Source: G965230065 sp965230065 (GTDB lineage Bacteria; Bacteroidota; Bacteroidia; Cytophagales; Cyclobacteriaceae). Taken from it: a DNA stretch of 64,000 bases. This document shows, piece after piece, positions 51,963 to 62,400 of the stretch. Position 1 is the stretch's first letter, and each line of letters starts with the position of its first letter. The notes under the pieces are model-generated. The model made no database searches and had not been told where the DNA came from. It saw nothing but the letters and a program-made list of their open reading frames with translations. The DNA is taken from NCBI GenBank assembly GCA_965230065.1, contig OZ245942.1, positions 7,564,001 through 7,628,000 of the forward strand, read 5' to 3'. Both the position numbers and the translations under genes were made by a program.

Positions 51963-54254
51963 CTATTTTGCATAAGGTCTCAGATTGACCCTTAAGATGT
52001 AATCATCACAGGTTACAAACAGATACCGATCGTCATCACTGAATGCGCAGTTTGAGGTTCTTTTATCTGTTTTTATCGTACCCAAATGCTTTCCTTCCGG
52101 AGAAATAATAAGCACACCATCTGGCCCTGCCAGAAATATATTCCCTTGTTTGTCTATCTTCAACCCGTCAGGTTTTTGCTGACTGATGCTGGCTTTCCAT
52201 AGGTCAGTGGCATCAAAAAACATCCTTTTGTTTTGAATACGCCCATCACCTATGATATCAAATGCCCATAAGCCGGGCTGCACCGGGTGGGAATCAGCAA
52301 CGTACAGCGTTTTATTATCATTGGAAACAGCAATTCCATTGGGGAATTCAACGTCTTTGCTCAATAGGTGAAGCTGCCCATTTTTGTTATAAAAATAGAT
52401 GCCCCTAAACCCTAATTCCCCCTTCTTTTTTCCCAGTCCAAAGGCAGGATCAGTAAAATACAGGTTGCCATTGGCATCATAAACCAAATCGTTGGGCGAG
52501 TTAAACTTATTGCCCTGAAAGTGTGTTACCATCTGTTCAAACTTTGGGTTTAAAGAATCAGAACCATCTATCAACCTGCTGATCACCCGGTCTCCCTGCT
52601 GACAAATGACCAGGTTTCCTTCCGGATCGAGCGTTAAACCATTGGATCCACTTCCTCCTTCTTTACCAGCCCCTGTGTATCCCGAGGGGGAAATAAAAAG
52701 ACTCAATCCGTCCAAATCATTCCATTGGTAAATTTTATTTTCCGGTACATCTGAGAAAAGTAACTTTTGCCCATATGGTTGCCATACAGGACCTTCTGAC
52801 CAGGTAAACCCTTCTGCAATCAACTCTATCCTAGCATACTCTGATACGATGACGTCAAGGGCCGGATCAAGCCGTTCGATTTCTCCAAATACAGGGTATT
52901 TCTTCAAAGAATCCAGGATGACCTGAAATTTATCTTTGATGGTTTTTAATTTCGGGTTATGCTCAGCTTCTGCGATCGGATGTTCCTCCATCCCGTCGTT
53001 TTCCGTATGGTAGAACCTTCCATCGCCATATAACTTATACTGGCTATTCATGACGAACTCAGCCGGAGCAAACTGATCTTTGTCATAACCGGGCTTGGGA
53101 TTAAAACTCATATATATCCAATCTTTTCGATGCACCGGATTTCCCTGCATGACAGGCAGGAAACTTTCGCCATCGGCGAGGAAATTATCCGGAACCACAG
53201 TGCCGCCCACATCAAGAATAGTGGGTAGAAAATCTATCGCATCAATCAATTCGTTTGTCTCAGTTCCTTCCTGAATATGTCCTGGCCAATTGGCAATGAG
53301 GGGTACTCTGATGCCTGTTTCTATGGTTAACCCTTTACCGCCTTGCACTATTTCTTCTCCCATGCTGGAATAGATTTTTTGATGGGTGCCATTGTCAGCA
53401 TAAAATAAAACCAGGGTCTCTTCACGTATCCCCTGCTCTTCCAGATTTTGGATGATATCCCCCACGATTTTATCGGTGTATTCTACCATATCCTTGAAGT
53501 AGGTAGTATCATTATCAAACCTTCTTTCAGGATCAGCCCATACTTTGCTGCTTGGGGTGGGAGAGAAAGGATCATGGGTCAGTGCCATGGGGTAGTAAAC
53601 AAAAAATGGCTTTTCATGCTGGCGGTTAACAAACTCATTTAAATAATCCGCAAAAATGTCCGGGCCGTATTTACCTTGGGTACCATTCAAAAACGCACCA
53701 TTCTGTAAAATAACAGGATCTGCATAACGGGAGCCTTTATCTTCGGTGTGGCCGGTATGCCATAAACAATATTCATCAAATCCGGCACGATCTACTTTCA
53801 TGCCTGTGTCTCTTCTGTATTCAGAACCGGGATAGTTAACCGGGTCGTAACTTTGCAACTGCCACTTACCCACGATACAAGTGGCATATCCGGCTTCTTG
53901 CATGAGGTGGCCAAACGTTTTCTGCTCAGGGTCTAAAATCCCGAAGGCAGACCAATTGCGGAAGTTGTATTTGCCTGTCATGAGCTTCACCCGGGAATTG
54001 GTACAAAGGGGCTGGGCATAAGCCTGATTGAATTTTACACCCGTTGCAGCCAATTGATCAAGGTTAGGGGTTTTGTAAGAAGTACCGCCATAACACCCCA
54101 CTGCTTCAAAGCCCAGGTCGTCGGCCATGATCAGTATCACATTGGGTTGTTTTGATTTTTGAGGTTTGGACCAAGGAGAGGAAAATCCTGAAAGGTATAT
54201 TCCTGTTAAGATAAAGATGGAGGTAGCGACGGTGGCAAATAAGATTTTTTTCAT
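51963..54254 (-). CDS. Sulfatase fused to an SMP-30/gluconolactonase-type beta-propeller
   Basis: 763 residues from ATG 54254 (MKKILFATVATSIFILTG signal). Residues about 35-510 are a family S1 sulfatase: metal site MADDLG (D45, D46), formylglycine motif LCTNSR with Cys 84 (third position Asn instead of the usual Pro), and the GKWQLQSY and ALTHDPFSP regions. Residues about 520-763 are an SMP-30/gluconolactonase/LRE-like domain (GFTWSEGPVWQPYGQKLLFSD, NSPNDLVYDANGNLYFTDP, FPNGIAVSNDNKTLYVAD). One uninterrupted frame makes this a true fusion. It could desulfate a sugar and open a lactone of an oxidised product; this is inference. The Cys needs a sulfatase-maturating enzyme, not seen here. Confidence 0.9.
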   Translation of the reverse strand: MKKILFATVATSIFILTGIYLSGFSSPWSKPQKSKQPNVILIMADDLGFEAVGCYGGTSYKTPNLDQLAATGVKFNQAYAQPLCTNSRVKLMTGKYNFRNWSAFGILDPEQKTFGHLMQEAGYATCIVGKWQLQSYDPVNYPGSEYRRDTGMKVDRAGFDEYCLWHTGHTEDKGSRYADPVILQNGAFLNGTQGKYGPDIFADYLNEFVNRQHEKPFFVYYPMALTHDPFSPTPSSKVWADPERRFDNDTTYFKDMVEYTDKIVGDIIQNLEEQGIREETLVLFYADNGTHQKIYSSMGEEIVQGGKGLTIETGIRVPLIANWPGHIQEGTETNELIDAIDFLPTILDVGGTVVPDNFLADGESFLPVMQGNPVHRKDWIYMSFNPKPGYDKDQFAPAEFVMNSQYKLYGDGRFYHTENDGMEEHPIAEAEHNPKLKTIKDKFQVILDSLKKYPVFGEIERLDPALDVIVSEYARIELIAEGFTWSEGPVWQPYGQKLLFSDVPENKIYQWNDLDGLSLFISPSGYTGAGKEGGSGSNGLTLDPEGNLVICQQGDRVISRLIDGSDSLNPKFEQMVTHFQGNKFNSPNDLVYDANGNLYFTDPAFGLGKKKGELGFRGIYFYNKNGQLHLLSKDVEFPNGIAVSNDNKTLYVADSHPVQPGLWAFDIIGDGRIQNKRMFFDATDLWKASISQQKPDGLKIDKQGNIFLAGPDGVLIISPEGKHLGTIKTDKRTSNCAFSDDDRYLFVTCDDYILRVNLRPYAK

Positions 54255-54447
54255 TAGGGTAATAAAAATATTAGGGTGATCATTATCTATAAGTATCCTT
54301 AACTCCAAAAACCTTCTACCCTGATTGATTTTTTCCTGAAAAAAATCCTGCAAGTTTAAAAACCTATATGATGAACTAGAAGATAGGTATGCCTTAGGGT
54401 ACTTAATATTAAAGTATTATAAGTTATTTTATACCAAATTAAAATTC

Positions 54448-57400
54448 ATGACGCTGCAAATTTCAACCAGAACACTGAGATATTTATGGGTTCTATTTTC
54501 ATTTCTGATAGGTTGTTCTGGTAACAATCAAAGCGAACTGCGACAATCAGGGCAAAACAAAGTTACACAACCTTTATTTGCGTTAGTTTCTCCCCAGAAA
54601 AGCAATGTACTGTTCAATAACCAAATAAAGGAAGATTACACTCATTTTTTCTTTGATTTCAATTATGTATACAACGGGGGTGGTGTGGCCGTAGGTGATA
54701 TTAACAATGACGGCCTATCCGATATCTACTTTACAGGCAATCAGGTAGAAAACAAACTTTACCTAAACAAAGGAAATTTCGTGTTTGAAGACATTACAGC
54801 ATCGGCCTTGGTTGGCGGAAGTGAGGGTTGGCATAATGGGGTGGTGATGGCAGATGTAAACAGTGATGGGTGGCTTGATATATACCTTTGCAAAGGGGGC
54901 TTTAAAGACACTGATGAAGAGCGAAAGAATACCTTATACATCAACCAGGGTGATTTGACATTTGAAGAACAGGCGGCTAAATATCATCTGGATGATGTTG
55001 GTTTTTCTACCATGGCAGTTTTTTTTGATATGGATAATGACAATGACCTGGATATGTACCTGGTCAATCGCCCTGAAAAATTCCATCTCGGCTATGAGCA
55101 GGTTTTACAAGGTAAAAAAAAGCAGCATGACTTATACAGGGATAAGTTATACCTGAATGAACATGGAAAGTTTTCAGAAATAGGCATTGAATCGGGTATT
55201 GTCAATAATTTCGGTTACGGATTGGGGCTGGTGGCCTCTGATATTAATAATGATGGATTATCGGATGTATTTGTTTCCAACGATTATTATGAGAATGACT
55301 ATTTGTACATCAACCAGGGAAACCTTCAGTTCAAAGAAAGGATTAAGCAGTTTACCAATCATATTCCGTTTTATGCCATGGGGGTGGATGTGGTGGATAT
55401 CAACAATGATGGGTTGGAAGATATCATTGAGCTGGAAATGTCGTCTGACGACCATGTGCGCTCCAAAACTACCATGGCTGCTATGGATGTTCAATTGTTC
55501 AAAGACATGCAAGAACATGGGTTTCATAAGCAATACATGCACAATATGCTTCACCTAAACTTGCCCCTCCCTATCCCCCCCGGAGGGGAACAAAGGGGGG
55601 GGCATTTCAGTGAAATAGGACAGCTTGCCGGCATTGCAAGCACTGACTGGAGCTGGTCTTGCCTGGGAAGTGATTTCGACAACGATGGATACCGCGATAT
55701 TTTTATAGGCAATGGGTTTCTCAGGGACATATGGGATAAGGATACCAATGAAAAAGTGAAGCGCTACATTCAAAGCAAGGCTTTCAGGTTAAAACCCCGG
55801 CAGGAAAGTGCTGAATATATCATCCAACAATACAAACCTAACAAGCTCCCCAATTATATCTATCGAAACAATGGTGATCTGACATTTACAAACAAAGTAG
55901 CTGGATGGGGACTCACACAAGCCAGTTTTTCTAATGGCGCCGCTGTGGGTGACCTGGATAATGACGGAGACCTGGATTTGATTGTCAACAACATTAATGA
56001 TCCTGCATTCATCTATGAAAACAAGGCAGAGCACCTTGGGCATCATTTCATCAAAATTAAGCTCGATGGCCCCACTGGTAACACTTCCGGTTTAGGAACC
56101 AAAATTACCATAACCACCAAAAATGGCATTCAATACCATGAGTTTAAAACGGTAAGAGGATATCTGTCAAGCGTAGAACCTGTCATCCATTTTGGCTTAG
56201 GAGAAATTAATGAGATAGATAAGGTGCAAGTAACCTGGACAGATGGAACCACTTATGTGTCTGAAAAAGTAGCGGCTAATCAAACATTGGTAATCAGTTA
56301 TGATACATCATCAAAAGTTTACCTCAGTGAGGATAAAGTGATAAAACCCATATTTTATGAGGCCACAAAGGAATATTTTCAGGAGATATTTGAACATCAG
56401 GAAAATGACTATGATGATTATAAAGACCAGATATTACTACCCCATAAATTGTCACAAAATGGTCCCTGTATTTCTGTTGCTGATGTGAATGGGGATGGAC
56501 TGGATGATTTTTTTGTGGGAGGTGCGCACGGACAGGCGGGAGAAATATTTATCCAACAGATTGATGGAACATTTTTAATGCTCAGGCAAACAGCATTTGA
56601 GCACGATAAAGGACATGAAGATGTGGGAGCCGCATTTTTTGATATGGACCAGGATGGAGATCAGGATCTGTACGTGGTAAGTGGTGGGAACGAGGTAATG
56701 ACGGATGCACATTACTATCAGGACCGCCTCTACCTCAATGATGGCAATGGACAATTTAAAAATGCTGACCTGCTACCCAACATTACGAGCAGCGGCTCCT
56801 GTGTTGTGCCCCATGATTTTGACCAGGATGGGGATATCGATCTTTTTGTAGGAGGAAGGGTAATTCCGGGAAAATATCCGAATGCACCTGCCAGTTGGCT
56901 TCTAAGAAATGAAAAGGGGCGATTCACAGATGTTACGGAACAATTGGCCCCCGAATTGAAAAGAACAGGGATGGTGACATCGGCTGCCTGGGCGGATATT
57001 AACAGGGATGGCATCAAAGAACTAATGGTAGTTGGAGAATGGATGCCCATCACCGTTTTTCAGCAGGAGAAAGGCCAGTTTATTAACCGAACAAAAAGTT
57101 ATCAACTTGCGCAAACCTCAGGTTGGTGGAATAAAATAGAACCCGCAGATATAGACCGGGATGGAGATATAGATTTTATAGTGGGGAATTTGGGGTTGAA
57201 CTATAAGTTTCATGCGTCAAAGGATAAACCTTTTATGGTATTTGCCAATGATTTTGATACCAATGGCACCAATGATGTCTTTTTAGCCAAGTATTATCAT
57301 GATAAAATTGTACCTGTAAGAGGTAAAGATTGTTCCTCTGAGCAGCTTCCAATACTTAACCGTAAATTCAGTACCTATAATGCATTTGCACAAGCAGATA

Positions 57401-57828
57401 TAAATCAGATTCTTGGAGAAAAAATTTCTGATGCTACGCAATACAAAGCAGACATTTTTGAGAGCGTCATTTTAGAAAACCGTAATGGCATATTGGTTCT
57501 CCAGCCCCTGCCTGTACATGCTCAGTTCTCTACAGTCAATGGTATTGTGATACATGATTTTAATGAAGATCGTACAGAGGACATTTTGATAGCGGGAAAT
57601 AAGTTTGAAGTAGAAGTTGAAACTACACCGGCAGATGCTTCCCCCGGTTATTTACTTATCGGAAAAGAAGACAAGCATTACCAGGCGCTGCCTCCTAACC
57701 AAAGTGGTTTTTTTGTCCCTGAGAATGTCAAAGACATTCAATTGGTAAAGACTAATTCCATTTTCCGATGGGGTGTATTGGTAGCTATCAATAATGGAGA
57801 AATAAAATACTTTTTACCTGAAGAATAG
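54448..57828 (+). CDS. FG-GAP/VCBS-repeat lipoprotein with ASPIC-UnbV domains
   Basis: 1126 residues. Signal and lipobox LFSFLIGC (Cys 23). Many Ca2+-binding FG-GAP/VCBS blades of the type GDINNDGLSDIYFTGN and DMDQDGDQDLYVVSGG form one or two beta-propellers; around 530-610 an ASPIC/UnbV domain follows (GLGTKITITTKNG, VEPVIHFGLGE). This surface-exposed family is common beside SusCD genes and is thought to bind polysaccharide or assist uptake; the biochemical role is unproven. Residues about 373-384 (LPLPIPPGGEQRGG) are encoded by a C- and G-run palindrome that looks like an inserted repeat. Divergent from the sulfatase gene. Confidence 0.88.
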   Translation: MTLQISTRTLRYLWVLFSFLIGCSGNNQSELRQSGQNKVTQPLFALVSPQKSNVLFNNQIKEDYTHFFFDFNYVYNGGGVAVGDINNDGLSDIYFTGNQVENKLYLNKGNFVFEDITASALVGGSEGWHNGVVMADVNSDGWLDIYLCKGGFKDTDEERKNTLYINQGDLTFEEQAAKYHLDDVGFSTMAVFFDMDNDNDLDMYLVNRPEKFHLGYEQVLQGKKKQHDLYRDKLYLNEHGKFSEIGIESGIVNNFGYGLGLVASDINNDGLSDVFVSNDYYENDYLYINQGNLQFKERIKQFTNHIPFYAMGVDVVDINNDGLEDIIELEMSSDDHVRSKTTMAAMDVQLFKDMQEHGFHKQYMHNMLHLNLPLPIPPGGEQRGGHFSEIGQLAGIASTDWSWSCLGSDFDNDGYRDIFIGNGFLRDIWDKDTNEKVKRYIQSKAFRLKPRQESAEYIIQQYKPNKLPNYIYRNNGDLTFTNKVAGWGLTQASFSNGAAVGDLDNDGDLDLIVNNINDPAFIYENKAEHLGHHFIKIKLDGPTGNTSGLGTKITITTKNGIQYHEFKTVRGYLSSVEPVIHFGLGEINEIDKVQVTWTDGTTYVSEKVAANQTLVISYDTSSKVYLSEDKVIKPIFYEATKEYFQEIFEHQENDYDDYKDQILLPHKLSQNGPCISVADVNGDGLDDFFVGGAHGQAGEIFIQQIDGTFLMLRQTAFEHDKGHEDVGAAFFDMDQDGDQDLYVVSGGNEVMTDAHYYQDRLYLNDGNGQFKNADLLPNITSSGSCVVPHDFDQDGDIDLFVGGRVIPGKYPNAPASWLLRNEKGRFTDVTEQLAPELKRTGMVTSAAWADINRDGIKELMVVGEWMPITVFQQEKGQFINRTKSYQLAQTSGWWNKIEPADIDRDGDIDFIVGNLGLNYKFHASKDKPFMVFANDFDTNGTNDVFLAKYYHDKIVPVRGKDCSSEQLPILNRKFSTYNAFAQADINQILGEKISDATQYKADIFESVILENRNGILVLQPLPVHAQFSTVNGIVIHDFNEDRTEDILIAGNKFEVEVETTPADASPGYLLIGKEDKHYQALPPNQSGFFVPENVKDIQLVKTNSIFRWGVLVAINNGEIKYFLPEE
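55563..55602 (+). repeat. C-run/G-run palindromic repeat inside the FG-GAP gene
   Basis: CCCCTCC (55564-55570) pairs exactly with GGAGGGG (55582-55588); a run of seven C (55575-55581) faces a run of eight G (55595-55602). It keeps the reading frame open. Sequences of this type are usually intergenic in Bacteroidota. Confidence 0.6.
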
Positions 57829-57856
57829 GATAAATATTTTCCCACACTGATATAAC

Positions 57857-57885
57857 AAAAGAGCCCGTAATATACGGACTCTTTT
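57857..57885. terminator. Bidirectional terminator between the FG-GAP and SusD genes
   Basis: AAAAGAG(C)CCGTA and TACGG(A)CTCTTTT pair around ATA, with one mismatch. A- and T-tracts on both sides serve the two convergent genes. Confidence 0.8.
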
Positions 57886-57920
57886 AAAACACAATTATAC
57901 CCTTTAAAATGAACAATAAA

Positions 57921-59438
57921 CTATTCCGTTTCAGCCAAATTTGGGTTTACAGCAAGTACCGGCCCGGGAATATACCAATGGTAGTCTCGTGGTGCTGAGA
58001 AATTTGGCCTGTCTTCCAGTCGATTAGGATTTTCTTTAAAAACCCAATCGCCCATATCACGTCTCTTTATGTCAAACCACCGTTTGAACTCAAAAGCGAA
58101 TTCTAGCCTTCTTTCGTCTATCACCATATCTATAAAGTCCTCTTTGCTCATTCCTGTTGTTACATCCGGAGGGAAATCTGTGACTGTGCCATTCCAGTTT
58201 CTGGCCCTGGCCCGCACCTGATTCACATACCCTTCCAGTTCAGGAGAAACACCATTTACTTCTGCACCCGCTTCTGCTGCAATCAATAAAATCTCTGCAT
58301 ACCTCATTAATGGAATGTTGTTGCCAGCGTTGTTTCCACTGGGAGGGGTTGCCGAATTAAACCTACCCGCCCACTTTTCAATGTGTGGCCTGGGGGGTAA
58401 TGGAAAAGTGCTGTAATGTCTAAGCTCTACCCCTCCATCATTTGTATTAAAGTAGGCGGAGTCCAGCATATTCACATCCTTACGATAATCCCGCTCATCC
58501 CAGGAATTAAACACCTCGAGTTCAGGAACTGCAAGTCCCCAGCCTCCGGCAGCAGAACCTCTTACTGTAATTAATGGCCCAATCCAATCCCGGTTGATAT
58601 CTCCGTCATTTACGAGTTGAAGATAATCTGCAGTAAAAATTGGCTCCACCAATTGGTCTTGTTTATCTTCTATAAAGAGGTCTACATAATCCTCTTCAAG
58701 GGCATAGTTGTAATCAGCGCTATGGTCTATCACCCACTTTGCTTCTTTATATGCATTGGCATAGTCTCCGATATAGAGGTAAATAGATGCCAGATATGAG
58801 GCTGCAGTTCCTTTAGTAGGTAATGACCTGATATTGATATCGGCATCAGGGCTTAAATTATCTTTTGCAAACTGAAAATCGTCAATAGCATAGGTCATTA
58901 AGTCCGCCTCTTTGGTAGATTTAATATGAGCAATTGCATCTGTATCCCTGACAAATTCGTTTATATAAGGAGCATTTCCCCACAGCATGGCAATATAATA
59001 ATAGGCATATCCTCTGATAAACCGGGCACTTGCCTGGGCTGTGCTGATTTCCTCATCGGTTAAACCCGGCACAAGGGTAGCTCCTTCTATGGCTGAATTT
59101 GCGGCACTGATGATGAGGTAAAATGTATTCCACATATTTTCAATATGTACATTACCTGGATCCAGCGGAAACTCATCATAGCTTTGCCTTGCCCCCAGCG
59201 CACCAAATGTGCTTTGACTACACATGTCAGATGACAACCACAGATAAAGGGGCAAGGCATCACCCCATATGTGGTGATGAGGCAGGTTGGCATAGGCTCC
59301 CCGCGTTACAACTTCTACATCTTCTACTGACTGGAAAAATCCTTCAGGAGATAAAATATTTGTAGGGTTTTCCTCGAGGTCGGTACATCCAAAAACCAAC
59401 ATGGCAAGTACCAGTATTAAATATTTATATTTTTTCAT
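57921..59438 (-). CDS. RagB/SusD-family nutrient-binding outer-membrane lipoprotein
   Basis: 505 residues from ATG 59438 (MKKYKYLILVLAMLVFGC, Cys 18). SusD-type tetratricopeptide core: NILSPEGFFQSVEDVEV, GAYANLPHHH, ARFIRGYAYYYIAMLWGNAPYI, GTAASYLASIYLYIGDY, and the C-terminal RYAEILLIAAEAGAEV and ERRLEFAFEFKRWFDIKR. It forms the lid over the SusC channel and captures glycans at the cell surface. The gene follows SusC by 33 bases in the same operon. Ligand is not predictable by reading, but pectinolytic and sulfatase neighbours suggest acidic sugars. Confidence 0.94.
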   Translation of the reverse strand: MKKYKYLILVLAMLVFGCTDLEENPTNILSPEGFFQSVEDVEVVTRGAYANLPHHHIWGDALPLYLWLSSDMCSQSTFGALGARQSYDEFPLDPGNVHIENMWNTFYLIISAANSAIEGATLVPGLTDEEISTAQASARFIRGYAYYYIAMLWGNAPYINEFVRDTDAIAHIKSTKEADLMTYAIDDFQFAKDNLSPDADINIRSLPTKGTAASYLASIYLYIGDYANAYKEAKWVIDHSADYNYALEEDYVDLFIEDKQDQLVEPIFTADYLQLVNDGDINRDWIGPLITVRGSAAGGWGLAVPELEVFNSWDERDYRKDVNMLDSAYFNTNDGGVELRHYSTFPLPPRPHIEKWAGRFNSATPPSGNNAGNNIPLMRYAEILLIAAEAGAEVNGVSPELEGYVNQVRARARNWNGTVTDFPPDVTTGMSKEDFIDMVIDERRLEFAFEFKRWFDIKRRDMGDWVFKENPNRLEDRPNFSAPRDYHWYIPGPVLAVNPNLAETE

Positions 59439-59471
59439 GATATTTATTTTTCGTTTTTCAAAAGGGATCAT

Positions 59472-62400
59472 TTAAAATCCTACGTTTAGGCCAACCGTAA
59501 AGGATTTCGTGGTTGGATACGACCCATAGTCAAATCCTAATGTTCCGTTACTATCCAGCGTGGAGTTATTGGTTTTATAGGAATTTTCAGGATCAACGCC
59601 TGGGTAATCAGTAATCGTAAATAAGTTCTGGGCGCTGATGTACAAGCGGAGTTTGCTAATACGTAAACTTTCAATTGCCGGGAAATTGTACCCCAGGGAG
59701 ATATTTTTTAGTCGAATATATCCACCATCATAAACAAACCTTGAGGAGAACTTTCTATTACCACCATTTTGGGCACGTGGTATATCAGAGGTAGTATTTG
59801 ATGTAGTCCACCTGTCCAGTGCCAGTGTAGATGCATTATTCTGACCATAGAAAGTATTTGCCTCTAAAAGCGTATAACTATACTTATCATTGCCTACAAA
59901 CGATTGTATAAAGATATTCAGCTCAAAACCTTTATAGGTGAAATCATTGGTCCATCCCCAGATAAAATCCGGATTAGGATCTCCAATGATTGTTCTGTCA
60001 TCAAAATTAAAGATGCCATCATTATTAAGATCCCTATATTTTGCTTCACCAACCCGTTGATTACCTCCCTCAATGAATTCTTCACCTTCCTGGTAAACCC
60101 CCTCATAAATGTATCCATAATAGCTACCCAAGGGTTCACCCTCTCGCAAAATATTAGGGTCCCTTAATTCTAAATGCCCCGGACCAAAACCATAAAACTG
60201 ATCAGCATGGTCTGGCAATTCGGTAATTTTGTTCCTGTTGGCAGAGATATTAAAAGAAGTATTCCAATCAAAAGTACCGGTAAGTATGTCAGCACCAAGC
60301 GAGAGCTCAACGCCTTTGTTTGTCATGGTGCCTATATTCTGGAGTTGTGAAGCAAACCCTGAATAAGAGGGCAAATCGATATTAAATAGGAGATCAGTCG
60401 TTTCCATGTCATAGTAATCTACAGTAACATTGAACCTGTCATCCAGAAACCCTACATCCAAACCTATATTTAGCTGAGCGGTGGTTTCCCAAGTGAGGTC
60501 ATCATTAGAGATGGCACTGGGTATGAGGCCATTTACCTGCTTGCCGTCAACGATGGTTAGAATAGGGCTTAATGCCGCAAAAGTTTGATAGGGCGATACC
60601 GCCTGATTACCGGTTAGCCCATAACTTACCCTTAGTTTTAAGTCAGTGATGGTAGCATTGTTGGCTAAAAATGTTTCGTTGCCAATATTCCATGCCACAG
60701 CACCTGAGGGGAAGAAAGCCCATTTTTTTCCAGGGCTAAATACGGAAGACCCATCATATCTGCCAGTAAAGGTGACTAAAAACCTATCAAAGAGTCCTAC
60801 ATTCACCCTGCCAAAAAATGAAGAGATCGTTTGTTCAAATAATCCGGATTGGGGAATGCGTTGCGTAGTACCTGCTGCCAAATTATTGTAAGTGAATAAA
60901 TCAGAAACAAACCCCTGTGCCCCGGCACGTACTCTTTCATTTTTATTATGTTGGTAAGAATACCCGGCAACTACAGATAAATCATTTACTCCAAATGAGG
61001 TTTTGTAAGTAAAGTAATTTTCATTGAGCAGGGATGTGTTTCTGTTAGAAGTAACTTCAGCAATACCGCCCTGTTCCTGCCCGTCTCTTAATGTAGTGGG
61101 TGTGTATGAACCATTTCTACCATTGCTGCTATTAAACCCCAAAGTAGTTTTAAAACTCAAGCCTTTAAGTATGGTATACTCTCCATAAAAATTAGCCTGT
61201 AGCTGGTCCTGGTTACTATCACGTATTTGCTCTGTAGTTGCGGCATAAGGATTGTCATAAGGCGTAGGAACCCTTGCCAGTGCAAAACTTCCGTCCGGAT
61301 TATAAACAGGCACATCGGGGCCCATGAAATAAGCACCCGGGAAAGCCCCTCCATGAGCACCGGATTGGGTAGGGGCTCCATCTCTGTTCGTATAATATGC
61401 AATCAAATTAAGCCCAACATTTAATTTATCTGTAGCCTTCAAATCTATATTGCTTACAACAGACATTCGATCATACTCCGATTCAAGGATGATACCCTTC
61501 TGGTCATAATAAACCCCGGACACATAATAGTTCACATTATCAGTACCTCCCGAAAAAGAAAGCGAATAGTTTTGTGTAAAGCCTGGCTGTAGTACTTCCT
61601 CTTGCCAGTCAGTATCTGCACCCTCAGGGCCAGGCACATAAGCGCCATCGGTAGCTTCATCCATTAATTCAAGAAACTGACCCCTGTTAAGCATATCCAT
61701 TCTGCCTACTTCTTTTTGCATAGAAAACAGGGTACCGAACTCGATTCTTGTTTTACCGGTAGAACCTCTCTTTGTTGTTACAATCACAACGCCATTGGCT
61801 CCTCTTGAACCATAGATAGCGGTAGCAGTAGCATCCTTCAATACCTCAATAGAGGCGATGTCTTCAGGAGATGGCAAAATACCCCCAACAAACCCATCTA
61901 CTACAAATAGAGGGTCACTGCTGGCATTGATAGAAGTCCCCCCCCTTATTCTCACTTTGTAACCGGCACCTGGCTCTCCCCCATTATTGGACTCAACCTG
62001 CACACCTGCGGCACGTCCTTGAAGTGCTTCCAGTGAACTTGCCACAGGATAAGCCGTAAGCTCTTCCGGTTTAACTGAAGCCACTGAACCCGTCAAATCA
62101 CTTTTATTGATGGCATCGTACCCAATAACCACAATTTCGCTAAGTTGTTGAATGTCGGGCGTAAGCGTAATATCGATCAGGGTGCGTCCATTTATAGATA
62201 CTTCCCGCGCCTCATAGCCGATATAACTGAATACAAGAATGGCATTGTCATCATCCACATTGATTGCATAAGTTCCGTTAATATCTGTTACCGCTCCAAC
62301 CGACGAGTTTTTTATCAACACATTTACACCCGGTAATTTCTCACCTGTTTCGTCGGTAACTGTTCCCCTAATAATTGACGCGGGCACAACAAGCTCCTCT

